DNA of 64,000 bases from Sinosporangium siamense (GCF_016863435.1 NZ_BOOW01000049.1:47703-111702), one strand, 5' to 3'; shown: positions 17,304 to 26,577, counted from the first letter of the stretch. The notes: generated by a model not told the origin, from the letters alone. Numbers and translations: made by a program.

Positions 17304-18233
17304 ATGCCAGTGCCCATCCCCATGCCCAAAGACACTGAGTACGTGTGCCACGGCGTCACCTGGGCGACCGGGGACCCCCGGCTGCTGCTCGCTCCGCTAC
17401 CCGGCGGGCCACTGGCGTACGCCGAAATCATGCACCAGCGACTCGGCTTCCAGGTGACCGGTATCGGCCGATGGTGCACTGGCCGGTACCGGTTCGCTGA
17501 CACGGTCTGCGTCGAGGCCCTCGCCTGCCCCGATCGTGCGCCTGCGGAGCAGAGCGGACAATGCGCCCGATGCGCCAGCCGCGACGACTTTCGTTTCGCC
17601 CACCAGTTCCAGCACGGAGGCCACGCTCCTGAGGCCCTCATCCGATATATGGCCCAGCCGCACTGGCTGTACGTGGCGACCTTCGCTGACGGAACGACCA
17701 AGGTCGGCACTGCGGCTGAGCCGCGCAAACGCTCCCGCCTAGATGAACAAGGAGCGCTGTTTGCCACCTATCTGACGAAAATGCCCGACGGTCGCGCCGT
17801 GCGCCAGCTCGAAGACGCTCTCACCCGCCGTCTTCAACTGTCCCAGGCGATACGGGCTGCGGCCAAGCTCAAAGCCCTAGCCTGTCTGACCGACTTGGCT
17901 ACCGCCCGTGCTGCTCATGAGCACCACGTCGCCCGCGTCACCGACGCGCTCGACGACATGGGCGTCCCCTCGATGCTGGAGGCATGGACACCACCAGCAG
18001 AAGGCAGCCTGCTCTGTACCGCTGGCCGCGAGCGGATTCTTTACCCGCACGATCTGCGGGAAGGCCGGCACGGCTTCACCCTCGTCTCCTGCATCGGCTC
18101 TCAGTTCCTCGCCGTCTTGGACCACGACGACGCGATGGGTTACCTCCTCGATCTCGGCATGCTCGCGGGTCGCCGCATCACTCTTGGCCGATTCTCCTCT
18201 CCGGGCGTCGAAGTCCAGACAACCCTGTTCTGA
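17304..18233 (+). CDS. DUF2797 family protein
   Basis: A 309-residue protein. The block WLYVATFADGTTKVGTAAEP, with RSRLDEQGALFATYL after it, is the DUF2797 signature, which has some likeness to GIY-YIG nuclease folds. Cysteines in SGQCARCASRDDF suggest a metal site just before it. The function of the family is unknown; its strict placement between a nucleotide kinase and a methyltransferase here suggests a part in nucleic-acid or nucleotide modification. ATG 17304 has AGGAA six bases ahead. Confidence 0.75.
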   Translation: MPVPIPMPKDTEYVCHGVTWATGDPRLLLAPLPGGPLAYAEIMHQRLGFQVTGIGRWCTGRYRFADTVCVEALACPDRAPAEQSGQCARCASRDDFRFAHQFQHGGHAPEALIRYMAQPHWLYVATFADGTTKVGTAAEPRKRSRLDEQGALFATYLTKMPDGRAVRQLEDALTRRLQLSQAIRAAAKLKALACLTDLATARAAHEHHVARVTDALDDMGVPSMLEAWTPPAEGSLLCTAGRERILYPHDLREGRHGFTLVSCIGSQFLAVLDHDDAMGYLLDLGMLAGRRITLGRFSSPGVEVQTTLF

Positions 18234-18303
18234 ACCCCAGGCCCACCCTTCAGTGCTCCGCCTACCGATGGGCTCGGGCCGTCATCACGAAGCGAGGCAT
18301 GCC

Positions 18304-19143
18304 ATGTCCCCCCACGACGCTCTCGAAGGTTGGGATGAGGACGCCACTGCCGAGGCATATGCTGCCTTCACCCGCGACTTCCCCATGTATAGCGCCACCA
18401 GCCGCGACCTTGCCGACCGTGCCCACCTGACCGGCAGCCGACTGGTTATCGACCTGTGCGGCGGGGCCGGCGCAACTGCCAAGGCGATCCTCGCCCTGGT
18501 CCCGGCCGAGGCCCGAGTCATCTCACTGGACAGCGCCGCCGCGATGCAGCGGGTCGGGCGCCGTACTGTGACCGACCCGCGCCTGTCCTGGATCACCGCC
18601 CGGGCCGAGGACCTGGCCGAGCACGTTTCCGGTACGGCAGACGCCGTGGTATGCAATTCGGCGATCTGGAAGACCGACGTCCCGGCCGTGTTCGCTGCGG
18701 TCCGCAGCGCACTGCGGCCCGGCGGGCGGTTCGTGTTCAACATCGGCGGCGGCTTCGCGGGGATTGCCCACCTGGACGAACAGTCCGTCCGCACCGGCCC
18801 TTCGCTCAACACACTGATCCACAAGATCGCCGCCCGAGAGTACGGCCATACGCCATCCTTGGCCTCCCACAACCATCTCAAGCTGCCACCGGAGACCGTC
18901 ACCGAACACCTGAACGCCGCCGGGTTGGCCATTCTGGGCACTGAGGTCACCATTCAGCACAGCACCATGGCGGAGAAGAAGGCATGGCTGTCCATCCCCG
19001 TGTTCGCCCGCCCCCACGGCGACTTCACCAATGACGAGCGGATGGCGATCCTGGAACAGGCGTACGCTCTGACCACGCCAGAAACTCCGACCGTGACCAG
19101 CTGGCTCATCGTCGTTGCGGAACGGTCCGAGGAGAAGTCCTGA
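18304..19143 (+). CDS. SAM-dependent class I methyltransferase
   Basis: A 279-residue Rossmann methyltransferase. Motif I is LVIDLCGGAGATAKAIL, the acidic end of strand 2 is VISLDSAAAM, and SALRPGGRFVFNIGGGFAG is motif V-VI. There is no DNA-methylase catalytic motif (no NPPY or PC), so a small-molecule substrate is more likely. ATG 18304 follows GCGAGG. It is the last gene of the plus-strand cluster, 70 bp after the DUF2797 gene. Confidence 0.8.
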   Translation: MSPHDALEGWDEDATAEAYAAFTRDFPMYSATSRDLADRAHLTGSRLVIDLCGGAGATAKAILALVPAEARVISLDSAAAMQRVGRRTVTDPRLSWITARAEDLAEHVSGTADAVVCNSAIWKTDVPAVFAAVRSALRPGGRFVFNIGGGFAGIAHLDEQSVRTGPSLNTLIHKIAAREYGHTPSLASHNHLKLPPETVTEHLNAAGLAILGTEVTIQHSTMAEKKAWLSIPVFARPHGDFTNDERMAILEQAYALTTPETPTVTSWLIVVAERSEEKS

Positions 19144-19236
19144 ACGCTCCGCTGCCCTCCCACTGGCGACGTTCTTCGGACCCGCGCAAGAGTTGAAGCG
19201 GCCATAACGCCACTGGGCGCGCTTTCGCAGTACGGC

Positions 19237-19743
19237 TCAGCACACCTCATCCGAGCGCTCGGACGCCAGACGACGCACGTGTGCTCGGATTCGGCCGCGG
19301 TCCTCGGGGAAGACGCTCTCCCACTTCTCGCCGAGGCCGAACCACCTCGGCGGCTGGTCGCTCTGCCCACCGAGCGAGACATCGAGGCTGATGATCGCGC
19401 TGTAGGACAGGCCGAGCGTCGGGGCCCAGTCGGCGCGGTAGGAGCGGACGGACACCGCCGCCGGAACAGGCAGCAAATCGGCGCGTACGCCGGTCTCCTC
19501 GGCAAGCTCACGGGAGGCGGCAGTTCGCGGCGTCTCACCCGGCTCGACCTTGCCTCCTGGCGGTACCCATCCACGCCAGCGATGCCTCACCAGCAGGACG
19601 CGTCTGAAAGCAGGATCAGTCACCCAGACTTCGGCCGCCAGTGGCTCCATTGGCCTGTGACGGGCACGCTCCAGCCAGCCCCGCGCGTCATCGAACTCCA
19701 GCTCCGCGAGACGGGCATCCAGGATCGCCGCATCCAAGGTCAC
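19237..19743 (-). CDS. NUDIX hydrolase
   Basis: About 168 residues with a canonical NUDIX box: GWVPPGGKVEPGETPRTAAS then RELAEETGV. The preceding AAEVWVTDPAFRRVLLVRHR is the usual first strand pair. The frame is open upstream to 19893, but domain alignment favours a GTG near 19743 (MTLDAAILDARL...); another GTG lies at 19767. No strong ribosome-binding site decides it. It is convergent with the methyltransferase. The substrate is unknown, and a role in clearing pathway nucleotides is only a guess. Confidence 0.78.
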   Translation of the reverse strand: MTLDAAILDARLAELEFDDARGWLERARHRPMEPLAAEVWVTDPAFRRVLLVRHRWRGWVPPGGKVEPGETPRTAASRELAEETGVRADLLPVPAAVSVRSYRADWAPTLGLSYSAIISLDVSLGGQSDQPPRWFGLGEKWESVFPEDRGRIRAHVRRLASERSDEVC

Positions 19744-19928
19744 TTGTCCAACCGCACCGTGAATCACCTGCCACACCCTATGCCGCTGCAAGGTATAGCC
19801 GACGGATGCGACCCGCTGGTGCCCGCGTACGCAGTCTGGCTGACAGTCATGCAGTGGGAAAGGTTGCAGATGCGCCAGGCCACGTTGCACCATCTTGTGG
19901 GCCCGGCGCTCCGCACTACTCAGCCCGC

Positions 19929-20397
19929 TCAGCGCTGCTCGTCAAAGGTGAGCAGTGGAACGTCGAACAGACTCGGCTGCCGAGGCCGGGTCAGGCTGGG
20001 GCTCGTGATCTCCACGATGACGAGTTCCGCAATGAACTGCACCTGAGCAGCGAGCAAGTGGCTGGTCCGTCCGTCGGCGGAGTCGGCCTTTAAGCCAGTG
20101 GACACATGGATGTGTGGTGACAGGCAGTCCCTGTCGGGGTCCCAGGCCAAGGTTCCGGTGCCGAGTGCCTCGAGCGTTTCCAGCTCTATGTGGTCCCACA
20201 AGGGTGCCTCGGGATTCTCCAGCGGACCACAGGTACCCACCAGCTTGGCGGAGCTGAACCCACCGACAAAGGCGGGGATATAGCCCGCGCGGATCGCATG
20301 CTCGGCGCAGACTTTCTCCAGTGAGGCGAAGAAGTCCTCCCCGTGATCGAAGGCGACGACGAACTCCCGTCCTCGGACGAACTGTGTAGCGCGCCAT
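19929..20397 (-). CDS. DUF296 (PPC-domain) protein with a doubtful 5' end
   Basis: The frame ending at 19929 encodes a PPC/DUF296 domain: ATQFVRGREFVVAFDHGEDF, then AGYIPAFVGGFSSAKLVG, and LSPHIHVSTGLKADSADGRT with the conserved histidines. This frame has no ATG, GTG or TTG before residue codon 20240, which would cut off half the domain. An ATG at 20397 with AGGAG six bases before it is perfectly placed but in a neighbouring frame, which reads MARYTVRP. One added or lost base within about 20 bp of the start would join them. The gene is therefore either frameshifted or uses an unusual start. Confidence 0.55.
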
Positions 20398-20421
20398 TCG
20401 GATCTCCTGCCCGTGGTTCGA

Positions 20422-21423
20422 CTAGCGACGTTCGCTGAAGGCGGCTTCGACCCTCGCGCGGTCTGCCCCCGCGCCCAACTGGGCCAAGAGCAGCAGCCGC
20501 GCCTTGTAGGGATCCAGCGAGCCGGCGCTGATCAGCCCGCGGGCCAGCAGGTCGCTTTCGGAGCCGGGGAAAGCGTAGGTGGCAGCAAGGACGCTGCCGG
20601 CCCCGGTGCGAGATGCCAGCACGACCGGGATGCGCTCCGCCAATTTCTGCAGGGGTTCAACCCAGGTCTCCGGCACGTGGCCGACACCGAATGCGGCAAC
20701 GACAACTCCATCCGCGCGCCGGTCGAGGTCGTCTAGCCCTGAGGCGTCGCCCCCCAGGGTCGTCGACACGAGCTCGACCACGGCCGGCTGCAACGGCAGC
20801 GGCAACGCGCGGTGACGTTGCAGCCTGAAGTGCAGCCGCGGAACTCCTTCGATCACGTGACCGATCGGACCGGCGCTGGGTGAGGAGAAGGCCGCGACAC
20901 TCGTGGAGTGGAGTTTCCGGACATGGCGTGCCGCGTGGATTTCATCGGCGAAGACCACTAGCGCACCCATGCCGCAAGCATCAGCGCTGGCGGCCGTGCG
21001 TGTCGCCGCCAGCAGGTTCGCCGGGCCGTCGGCCCCGGGCATGGCGGCATTGCGCATCGCTCCAGTCAGCACCAGGGGAGCGTCCGCGTCATGGAACAGA
21101 TCCAGAAGGTAGGCGGTCTCCTCGAGTGTGTCGGTCCCCTGCGTGACAACGAATCCGTCTGTGCCAGACGCTGCTGCCTTTTGGAGCAGCTCGATGAGCT
21201 CGGCGATGTCGTCGACGGTGAGCGAGGCGCCCGGGATCCGGCGGAAGTCCTCGACCTTGATCGTGGCTCCCTGGTCCAGGCCGGGCACCGCGGCCACGAG
21301 GTCAGCGCCGGTCAAACGCGGCGACACCCCACCCGCCTCGCCGGAGGCCCTGCTCATCGCGATGGTGCCGCCGAGGGTGACCACCATGATTCGGCGGTTC
21401 TGCCCTGAGGTGTCAGGAGACAC
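20422..21423 (-). CDS. L-asparaginase
   Basis: A 333-residue type I/II asparaginase fold. The two threonine motifs are VVTLGGTIAM near residue 15 and VVTQGTDTLEETAYLL near residue 90, giving the catalytic Thr, Thr, Asp and Lys set. It hydrolyses L-asparagine to aspartate and ammonia. No signal peptide is seen, so it is probably cytoplasmic. The frame is open upstream, but GTG 21423 has AAGGG seven bases before it and gives the usual start. The stop lies 25 bases before the DUF296 start region, so the two are probably cotranscribed. Confidence 0.9.
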   Translation of the reverse strand: MSPDTSGQNRRIMVVTLGGTIAMSRASGEAGGVSPRLTGADLVAAVPGLDQGATIKVEDFRRIPGASLTVDDIAELIELLQKAAASGTDGFVVTQGTDTLEETAYLLDLFHDADAPLVLTGAMRNAAMPGADGPANLLAATRTAASADACGMGALVVFADEIHAARHVRKLHSTSVAAFSSPSAGPIGHVIEGVPRLHFRLQRHRALPLPLQPAVVELVSTTLGGDASGLDDLDRRADGVVVAAFGVGHVPETWVEPLQKLAERIPVVLASRTGAGSVLAATYAFPGSESDLLARGLISAGSLDPYKARLLLLAQLGAGADRARVEAAFSERR

Positions 21424-21484
21424 GGAATAGCCCTTCTGAGAGAACGGTTGGCTGCTTGTTATAGGGATCAGCTTCTCGGGCCTA

Positions 21485-22984
21485 TCAGACGACGGCAAGG
21501 CTGCCCAGGAAGCGCAGCACCTGGTCGACGGCCTCGATGCTGACCAGTCTGCTGCGCGGGCGCACCAGGTTTGATAGCCCGCAATCGCCCAGGTCACGGC
21601 ACCTGCGGGTGACCCATCGCCAATCAAGGTCGAGATATCCGGCCATGGCACGTAACCGAGCCTCGGGGTTGGGGCCCGTCATAACGCTCTGATCGGTAAC
21701 CTCTCTGAGGGCCTCGTGATAGCCGCGCAGGGCTGCCCGGGCTGTGGTGGTGTCCGCTTGCCAGAGCGCCTCGGTGCGCACCCAGGTCGCCACGATCGCG
21801 CGCTGGCCTGGCACCAGCGCAAACCCATCGACAGCGGAGTAATCAGGACACGCCGTCACCTGGACGCGGATGCCAAACATCTCCATCAAGGCGATGGCCA
21901 GGAAGAGCAGAACACGCTCGTACTGGCTGCTGCGGGCGACTTCAGCCTCAGGAACACAGAACGTCCGCGACAGCGTGCCCGCCGAACCGCCGAATCGCTG
22001 CCCCAGGGCCTGGAGGTAGGCGATCTTGTGTCGGAAGAACAGCCAGGCGGCGGCCTCCTCGCCCGTTTACTCCCTGGTCCAGAACAGCGGTATTTCCGAC
22101 GCTCCGTCGAGTCGACGCTGAATGTGCTGTGCGCAGAATGCTGACCCGAGCCAGGATGCTCCAACCGTCGTGAGCATGGGAAGCGCCATCCGGCTGGGGG
22201 CCGAACGCGGAAGCTGCAGATAGGTCTCAAGCACCTGCTGCTCGTCATCAAGGGTCTGGTCATCGGCTAGGAGCCCGTCATCGAGCTGTATCAGGGACCA
22301 CAGAATGCCGTACGTGAGGTCGTCCAGTTCGTAGGCAGTTGGAATCGTGAGTCTTTTGTCGCGGGTTGTGAAGGCGGCCAGGTTCTTGCGGACATTCGCA
22401 GAGTCGATGACATAGAGGCGCAGGTCGTCTTGCTCCTCTACCCCGACAAGCAGGCCACGGCGGGCCGGTCGGAGGAATCTCTCCAAGCCTGAGGGATCCG
22501 AGGGGCAGAGGCGGACCTCCTCACCGTGCCTCGCCACTGGAAGGAAGAGGACGGCCGAGGTAGTGCCGTCCAAAACGTTGCGGCCCATCAATTCCCAGGA
22601 GTCCGCCATGTTATTGTCCGCAGAGAGGAACAGGCGCGAGGTGGACCACCGCTCACCGATGACAAGGGACGCCTGTAAACCGTCACGATCGTGGACGGTC
22701 TTGCGGGCATGGAATACATCGGGAGCCGGCGAGAACAGTTCCGTCCAGGGAAAGCCTAAAAGGCGCTCCAACACCCGAGCGGCATCGTTGTGTGGACGTC
22801 CGTACCAGTAACCGGTGTACCAGCGGTCGAACGTGCGCCGAGCGACCGTGGCGTTGGCGAGCCGAGGGGCGCCAGCCTCTTTGGCGAGCGTGCGCGCCGT
22901 ATCCTCGAAGTGACCGGAGAACACTACCCAGTTATCCCAGTGACGCTCCTGGACCAAGAGGCGGAACAATGAGGGGCGAGGCAT
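21485..22984 (-). pseudogene. Actinomycete regulator-like gene interrupted by an in-frame TAA
   Basis: One continuous 500-codon frame from ATG 22984 (AGGAG ten bases ahead) to 21485, broken by TAA at 22067-22069. Upstream of the stop are 305 residues (start MPRPSLFRLLVQERHWDNW). Downstream the same frame goes on as TGEEAAAWLFFRHKIAYLQA, RTFCVPEAEVA and ALMEMFGIRVQV up to the C-terminus. The N-terminus contains a possible HTH (LANATVARRTFDRW) of a large actinomycete regulator group. A single C-to-T or G-to-T change would explain the stop. If translated, the product would be two separate halves. Confidence 0.8.
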
Positions 22985-23121
22985 TGCGGCGGCGCTCCTG
23001 CGGTCGAAGGTCGGCGGGTGTCGACTGACGTAACCAGTGGATAGGCCATGAGAGGTGATGAGCTCCCTGTTCCATGTCCCTGGTCAGCCTATACGGCGTC
23101 CTCAAGCTATTTGCTCGTACT

Positions 23122-23150
23122 TTGACGTGATTCGCTCCGCGGCGTATATC
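23122..23150 (+). promoter_or_regulatory. Predicted sigma-70-type promoter
   Basis: TTGACG at 23122-23127 and TATATC at 23145-23150 are separated by exactly 17 bp, within an AT-richer 294-bp intergenic stretch. It would drive the recombinase-like gene. A weaker pair, TTGAAG 23178 and TATTGT 23201, also spaced 17 bp, lies just downstream. Confidence 0.45.
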
Positions 23151-23278
23151 CAAATGAGTTTAGCAGGATCCGGCTGATTGAAGGCGAGAGTACTTTCACT
23201 TATTGTGCGAATTGTCCGAAACGGGCTCTCGTCGGTTCTTGAAGACTTACCGTTAGGAGGCCAATAGCCTTCTGAGAG

Positions 23279-24718
23279 GTGCGTCCGCCCGTGAACGAGA
23301 GCGCTGTCGACATTCTTCTTTCCCCGCTCCTCGCCCTCGATGAGATCGGATCGCTCGCGGAGATCCACATCACCTACGAGGTCAAACAGAACGGCCGTTC
23401 GCACAGCCCGTCCTGCCGACAACGAGGCAAGCGCACCAACAGCCCGATGACCACCAGCGTGCGGGAGTTCCGAGCTCAAGGCCACCATGAACAGGCCTGC
23501 CGGACGTGTGGCGGGGGAGATCTGCCCGTGCTGACTCCCGACCAGGAAACCAGCGTGCGTCAGCTGGCAACCCTTCTACCCGAACGTGAGAAGGCAGCCC
23601 GTCGCGAGCGGGAGGCCCAACGTGCGGCCGCAGTTCGCCTACAAGTCGCAGAGGTTATCGACCGGCGGGCACATGAGGTCCTCCGCGGCTGGGCTTCACG
23701 ACTGGCCGATGAACGACGCCGTATCCAGGGACAGCCCGTGCAGGTCCTGACCGCTACGACAGCGTGCTCCCAGGAGGGCGAATGCGTCGCCGAAGCCGAA
23801 CTTTCGATCAACACGCAGACACTTGAGATGCGTTTCCGATGCCCTGACCACCCAGGGCATGGCCGGTACGAACTGGGCGGCGAACCGAAGGAAGTGTGGA
23901 TGTTCAGCGCCCCTGCCAAGTACGACGCGCTCGCCCTCATTGTCGCCGTAATCGCTGAGGATGCCGGCGTATGGAACGAGGTGTATGCCACTCGCGCCCA
24001 CGACTACCGTGTGACCGTTGCCGCTCTTCAGGCTTTCGACGAGGCGAACCCGCAGCCGTTGGATCTCGGCCTGAAAGTCACATGCGGGCTGTGCGAGCGG
24101 CGGATGTCCTTCCACGACGAAGAGCTGAATTCGAGACTCCCGCCGACGTACTACTGCGACCACAAGCATGACGATGGCCGCTACCACCACGTCAGCAAAG
24201 AGGACGTCGACGACGCGATCGACCGGCACCTCCGCTCTCGTCTGAGAGGGCGGCGCCATTGGCTTATGGCGCCGGAACTGTCCCCGGCGCCCGAGCTGGT
24301 GGCCGCATACGCCGACCACCTGAAAGCGAAGATCAAGACGTATGACGACCATATCGGTGCCGCCAAGGCGGACCGGTTCCTCGCGCACGAACGAGCCCGG
24401 ATCGCGACGCGACTGGAGGAGGTTCGAAGGATTCAGGAGCACGGCGTCTTCGTGGTCGCCGGCTTGGACACGTTTGCGGACGGTCATTGGCGCAGCACCC
24501 CCGCATCTGACCGCGCAACAGAGCTGGGACGTGCTCTACTGGTCGACCGTGTCGTATGCGGCCGATCCAACATTCGAATCGTGACCCACTTCGACGACCA
24601 CACCGCCCTCTACCGCAGATTACGAAGTGAAGAGCTCCAGCGCGAGATCGCCACTGCCCGTGTGCATCTGTCGGAGTTGGAGGAAGAGCTGGCCGAATTG
24701 AGCGGTCCATTGGCCTGA
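23279..24718 (+). CDS. Serine-recombinase-like DNA-binding protein without catalytic domain
   Basis: A 479-residue protein. Its middle, VTCGLCERRMSFHDEEL then YYCDHKHDDGRYHHVSKED followed by VDDAIDRHLRSRL, matches the zinc-ribbon region of large serine recombinases, and the C-terminus (ELQREIATARVHLSELEEEL) is a coiled coil like theirs. A second Cys pair, CRTCGGGD, is near residue 80. The N-terminal resolvase domain with the catalytic Ser is absent. The start is GTG 23279 or GTG 23291; neither has ideal spacing. It may be a degraded integrase or a stand-alone DNA-binding factor, and lies at the right end of the accessory island. Confidence 0.55.
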   Translation: MRPPVNESAVDILLSPLLALDEIGSLAEIHITYEVKQNGRSHSPSCRQRGKRTNSPMTTSVREFRAQGHHEQACRTCGGGDLPVLTPDQETSVRQLATLLPEREKAARREREAQRAAAVRLQVAEVIDRRAHEVLRGWASRLADERRRIQGQPVQVLTATTACSQEGECVAEAELSINTQTLEMRFRCPDHPGHGRYELGGEPKEVWMFSAPAKYDALALIVAVIAEDAGVWNEVYATRAHDYRVTVAALQAFDEANPQPLDLGLKVTCGLCERRMSFHDEELNSRLPPTYYCDHKHDDGRYHHVSKEDVDDAIDRHLRSRLRGRRHWLMAPELSPAPELVAAYADHLKAKIKTYDDHIGAAKADRFLAHERARIATRLEEVRRIQEHGVFVVAGLDTFADGHWRSTPASDRATELGRALLVDRVVCGRSNIRIVTHFDDHTALYRRLRSEELQREIATARVHLSELEEELAELSGPLA

Positions 24719-24997
24719 ACCCATCAGGAGGCCACGGTGTGAGTGCAGGGTGTTCAAGCCGATTCTATGCCAAGTGATGTTGGTAGTTCATGCGCGGGAT
24801 CCCGGTCCGGCACGGCTTCTTTGATCGCGAGGGCTTGGCGGGAAAACTGCATGCCATTGGCAGCCGCAGCCTGCGGCCTCGGGGAAGTGAGCGGTCTCCA
24901 TCCCCGAGGCCGAGGCCGGGGCCGAAACGGCTTCGCCGTACGCAGGTGCGCTTCCTCCGCCCCCGCGCAAGGGAGCGCACCCGGGCAGGGGTAGGGC

Positions 24998-25942
24998 CTA
25001 CTTGAGCCCGGGGGTGTCCACCACCTTGGTCTCCACCCGTGACGTGAGGACGACCGGTGTGCCGGGCCGGTAGACGGTCGGCGGGTTGCCGGCCCCGTTT
25101 TCCACCCTCCGCTCGCTGGTGATCTCGCCGTACTTACCGAGGTACTGGAAGTCGACAGGGTCCAGGATGAGGTCGTAGCGGGCCCACCCGGTGTGGCTGA
25201 ACGCGATGCCGACCCTGCCGGAGGCGTCGGTCACGTCTCTCCGGATGCTCACGCCGGGAATGGTGGGCAGGGCGCGGAAGAGGGCCGCGCGCACCTCGGG
25301 CGGGAGGGCCTGGGTGCTCATTAGCTGGCTGACGGCGCTGAAGAGTTCCTCATCCAGGCTGAGCTCCTCGCTCCCCATTCCGATCACTCTGCGCTCCCGG
25401 AACTTCTCCACCTCTCGCCGGACCTTCGCGAGGACACCTTCCGGTGTGACGGGCTGCTCGCTCAGCTCGGCCGTGCCGATTCCCGGGGAGTTGCCCTGGA
25501 CGAGCAGTTCGCCGTTGGGCTGCCGCCAGGCGATCTGCCGCCCGTCCACGCTGGTCCACTGCTCGAAGTTCTCGCGCTTGGACAGGTCGACGCCGTTGCC
25601 GGCTTCTCCCGCCGCGGGTGCCTGGACTTCCTTGATGTAGAGCCATTTGCCGCTGATCGGCACCATGCCGGTGTTGGCGTATGCGGCCTGGGCGGCGCGT
25701 TCGCCCAGCTCCTCCACGCTTGACACGGTGACCACCCGTGGCTGGTCGCGCACCACGACCACGCCGACGCCGAGGGCCACCGCCAGTGTGCCGGCGGCGG
25801 CGAGGCGCAGGCCTAGCCGCATCGTACGGCGGGGCCGCGGCTGCGGTTCCCGCATGGCGGCCAGCAGCCGCGCCCGGGCGGCGGCTTCGGCCTCCGCTTT
25901 CATCGGGGGGGTGTCGCGGCGAAGGTTTCCGAGTGTGTTCAT
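24998..25942 (-). CDS. CU044_5270 family membrane-anchored protein
   Basis: A 314-residue protein with one membrane segment (LGLRLAAAGTLAVALGVGVV, about residues 45-65) and a large outer domain (ISGKWLYIKEVQAPA; EQWTSVDGRQIAW). This is the CU044_5270 family that is almost always encoded after an ECF sigma factor. Its likely role is sensing outside the membrane and holding or tuning the sigma factor, but this is not proven. The ATG overlaps the sigma-factor stop by four bases (ATGA). Confidence 0.85.
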   Translation of the reverse strand: MNTLGNLRRDTPPMKAEAEAAARARLLAAMREPQPRPRRTMRLGLRLAAAGTLAVALGVGVVVVRDQPRVVTVSSVEELGERAAQAAYANTGMVPISGKWLYIKEVQAPAAGEAGNGVDLSKRENFEQWTSVDGRQIAWRQPNGELLVQGNSPGIGTAELSEQPVTPEGVLAKVRREVEKFRERRVIGMGSEELSLDEELFSAVSQLMSTQALPPEVRAALFRALPTIPGVSIRRDVTDASGRVGIAFSHTGWARYDLILDPVDFQYLGKYGEITSERRVENGAGNPPTVYRPGTPVVLTSRVETKVVDTPGLK

Positions 25943-26538
25943 GCGAGCTCCTCCTCGTCTCCCAGCACGACGCGGGATTTCTTCCGCGCCCGGTGCAATC
26001 GCGACCGCACGGTCCCCAGTGGTATGCCGAGGGCCTGTGAGACCTCCTCATAGCTGAGGTCCCCCCACGCCACGAGCAGCAGCACGTCGCGGTCGCCGCG
26101 CGACAACGACGCCAGTGCCGCCGCCAGCTCGCGCTCCTTGTCGCTCGCCGCGACCCGGGACACCACCGTGTGGTCCATCGCCTCCGGCAGTGGGTCCACG
26201 CCGGTACGGCTGAGCGCCCGCAAAAGGCGTTCCTCACGGCGCCGGTGCCGGGCGACGAATGTCGTGGCGATGCCGTACAACCAGGGGCGGGCCAGCGGCA
26301 CCGACAGGTCGTAGGACCCGCGCCGCCGGAACGCCGCGAGGAAGGTCTCGCCCACGACGTCGTCGGCGGCCTGCTCTCCGATCCGGCGTGCGGCATAACG
26401 ATGGATCTGCCGGGCATAGCGGTCAAACAGCGTGGCGAACTGTTCGGGGTCGCCGACGGATCGCCGGATCAGTTCGGCGTCGTCGAGCTCGGCCGTCTCA
26501 ATGATCAACGGCACTCCTTCGTGATGTCGGTCGGTCAC
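25939..26538 (-). CDS. ECF RNA polymerase sigma factor
   Basis: About 199 residues with region 2 (FATLFDRYARQIHRYAARRI ... GETFLAAFRRRGSYD) and region 4 (LASLSRGDRDVLLLVAWGDL, YEEVSQALGIPLGTVRSRL). It directs RNA polymerase to a small regulon. The listed GTG 26538 touches its own ribosome-binding site; TTG near 26508, six bases after AAGGAG, is an equally good start. It is cotranscribed with the CU044_5270 partner downstream, and follows a second such pair. Confidence 0.88.
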   Translation of the reverse strand: MTDRHHEGVPLIIETAELDDAELIRRSVGDPEQFATLFDRYARQIHRYAARRIGEQAADDVVGETFLAAFRRRGSYDLSVPLARPWLYGIATTFVARHRRREERLLRALSRTGVDPLPEAMDHTVVSRVAASDKERELAAALASLSRGDRDVLLLVAWGDLSYEEVSQALGIPLGTVRSRLHRARKKSRVVLGDEEELA

Positions 26539-26577
26539 CCCCTTGTCTCCCGCAGGCCGCGATCGAGTTCTCGGTTT

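Noticed and set aside
17136..18125. Several minus-strand frames opposite the kinase and DUF2797 genes
   Set aside because: Shadows without ribosome-binding sites or motifs; the plus-strand genes have clear domains and overlaps.
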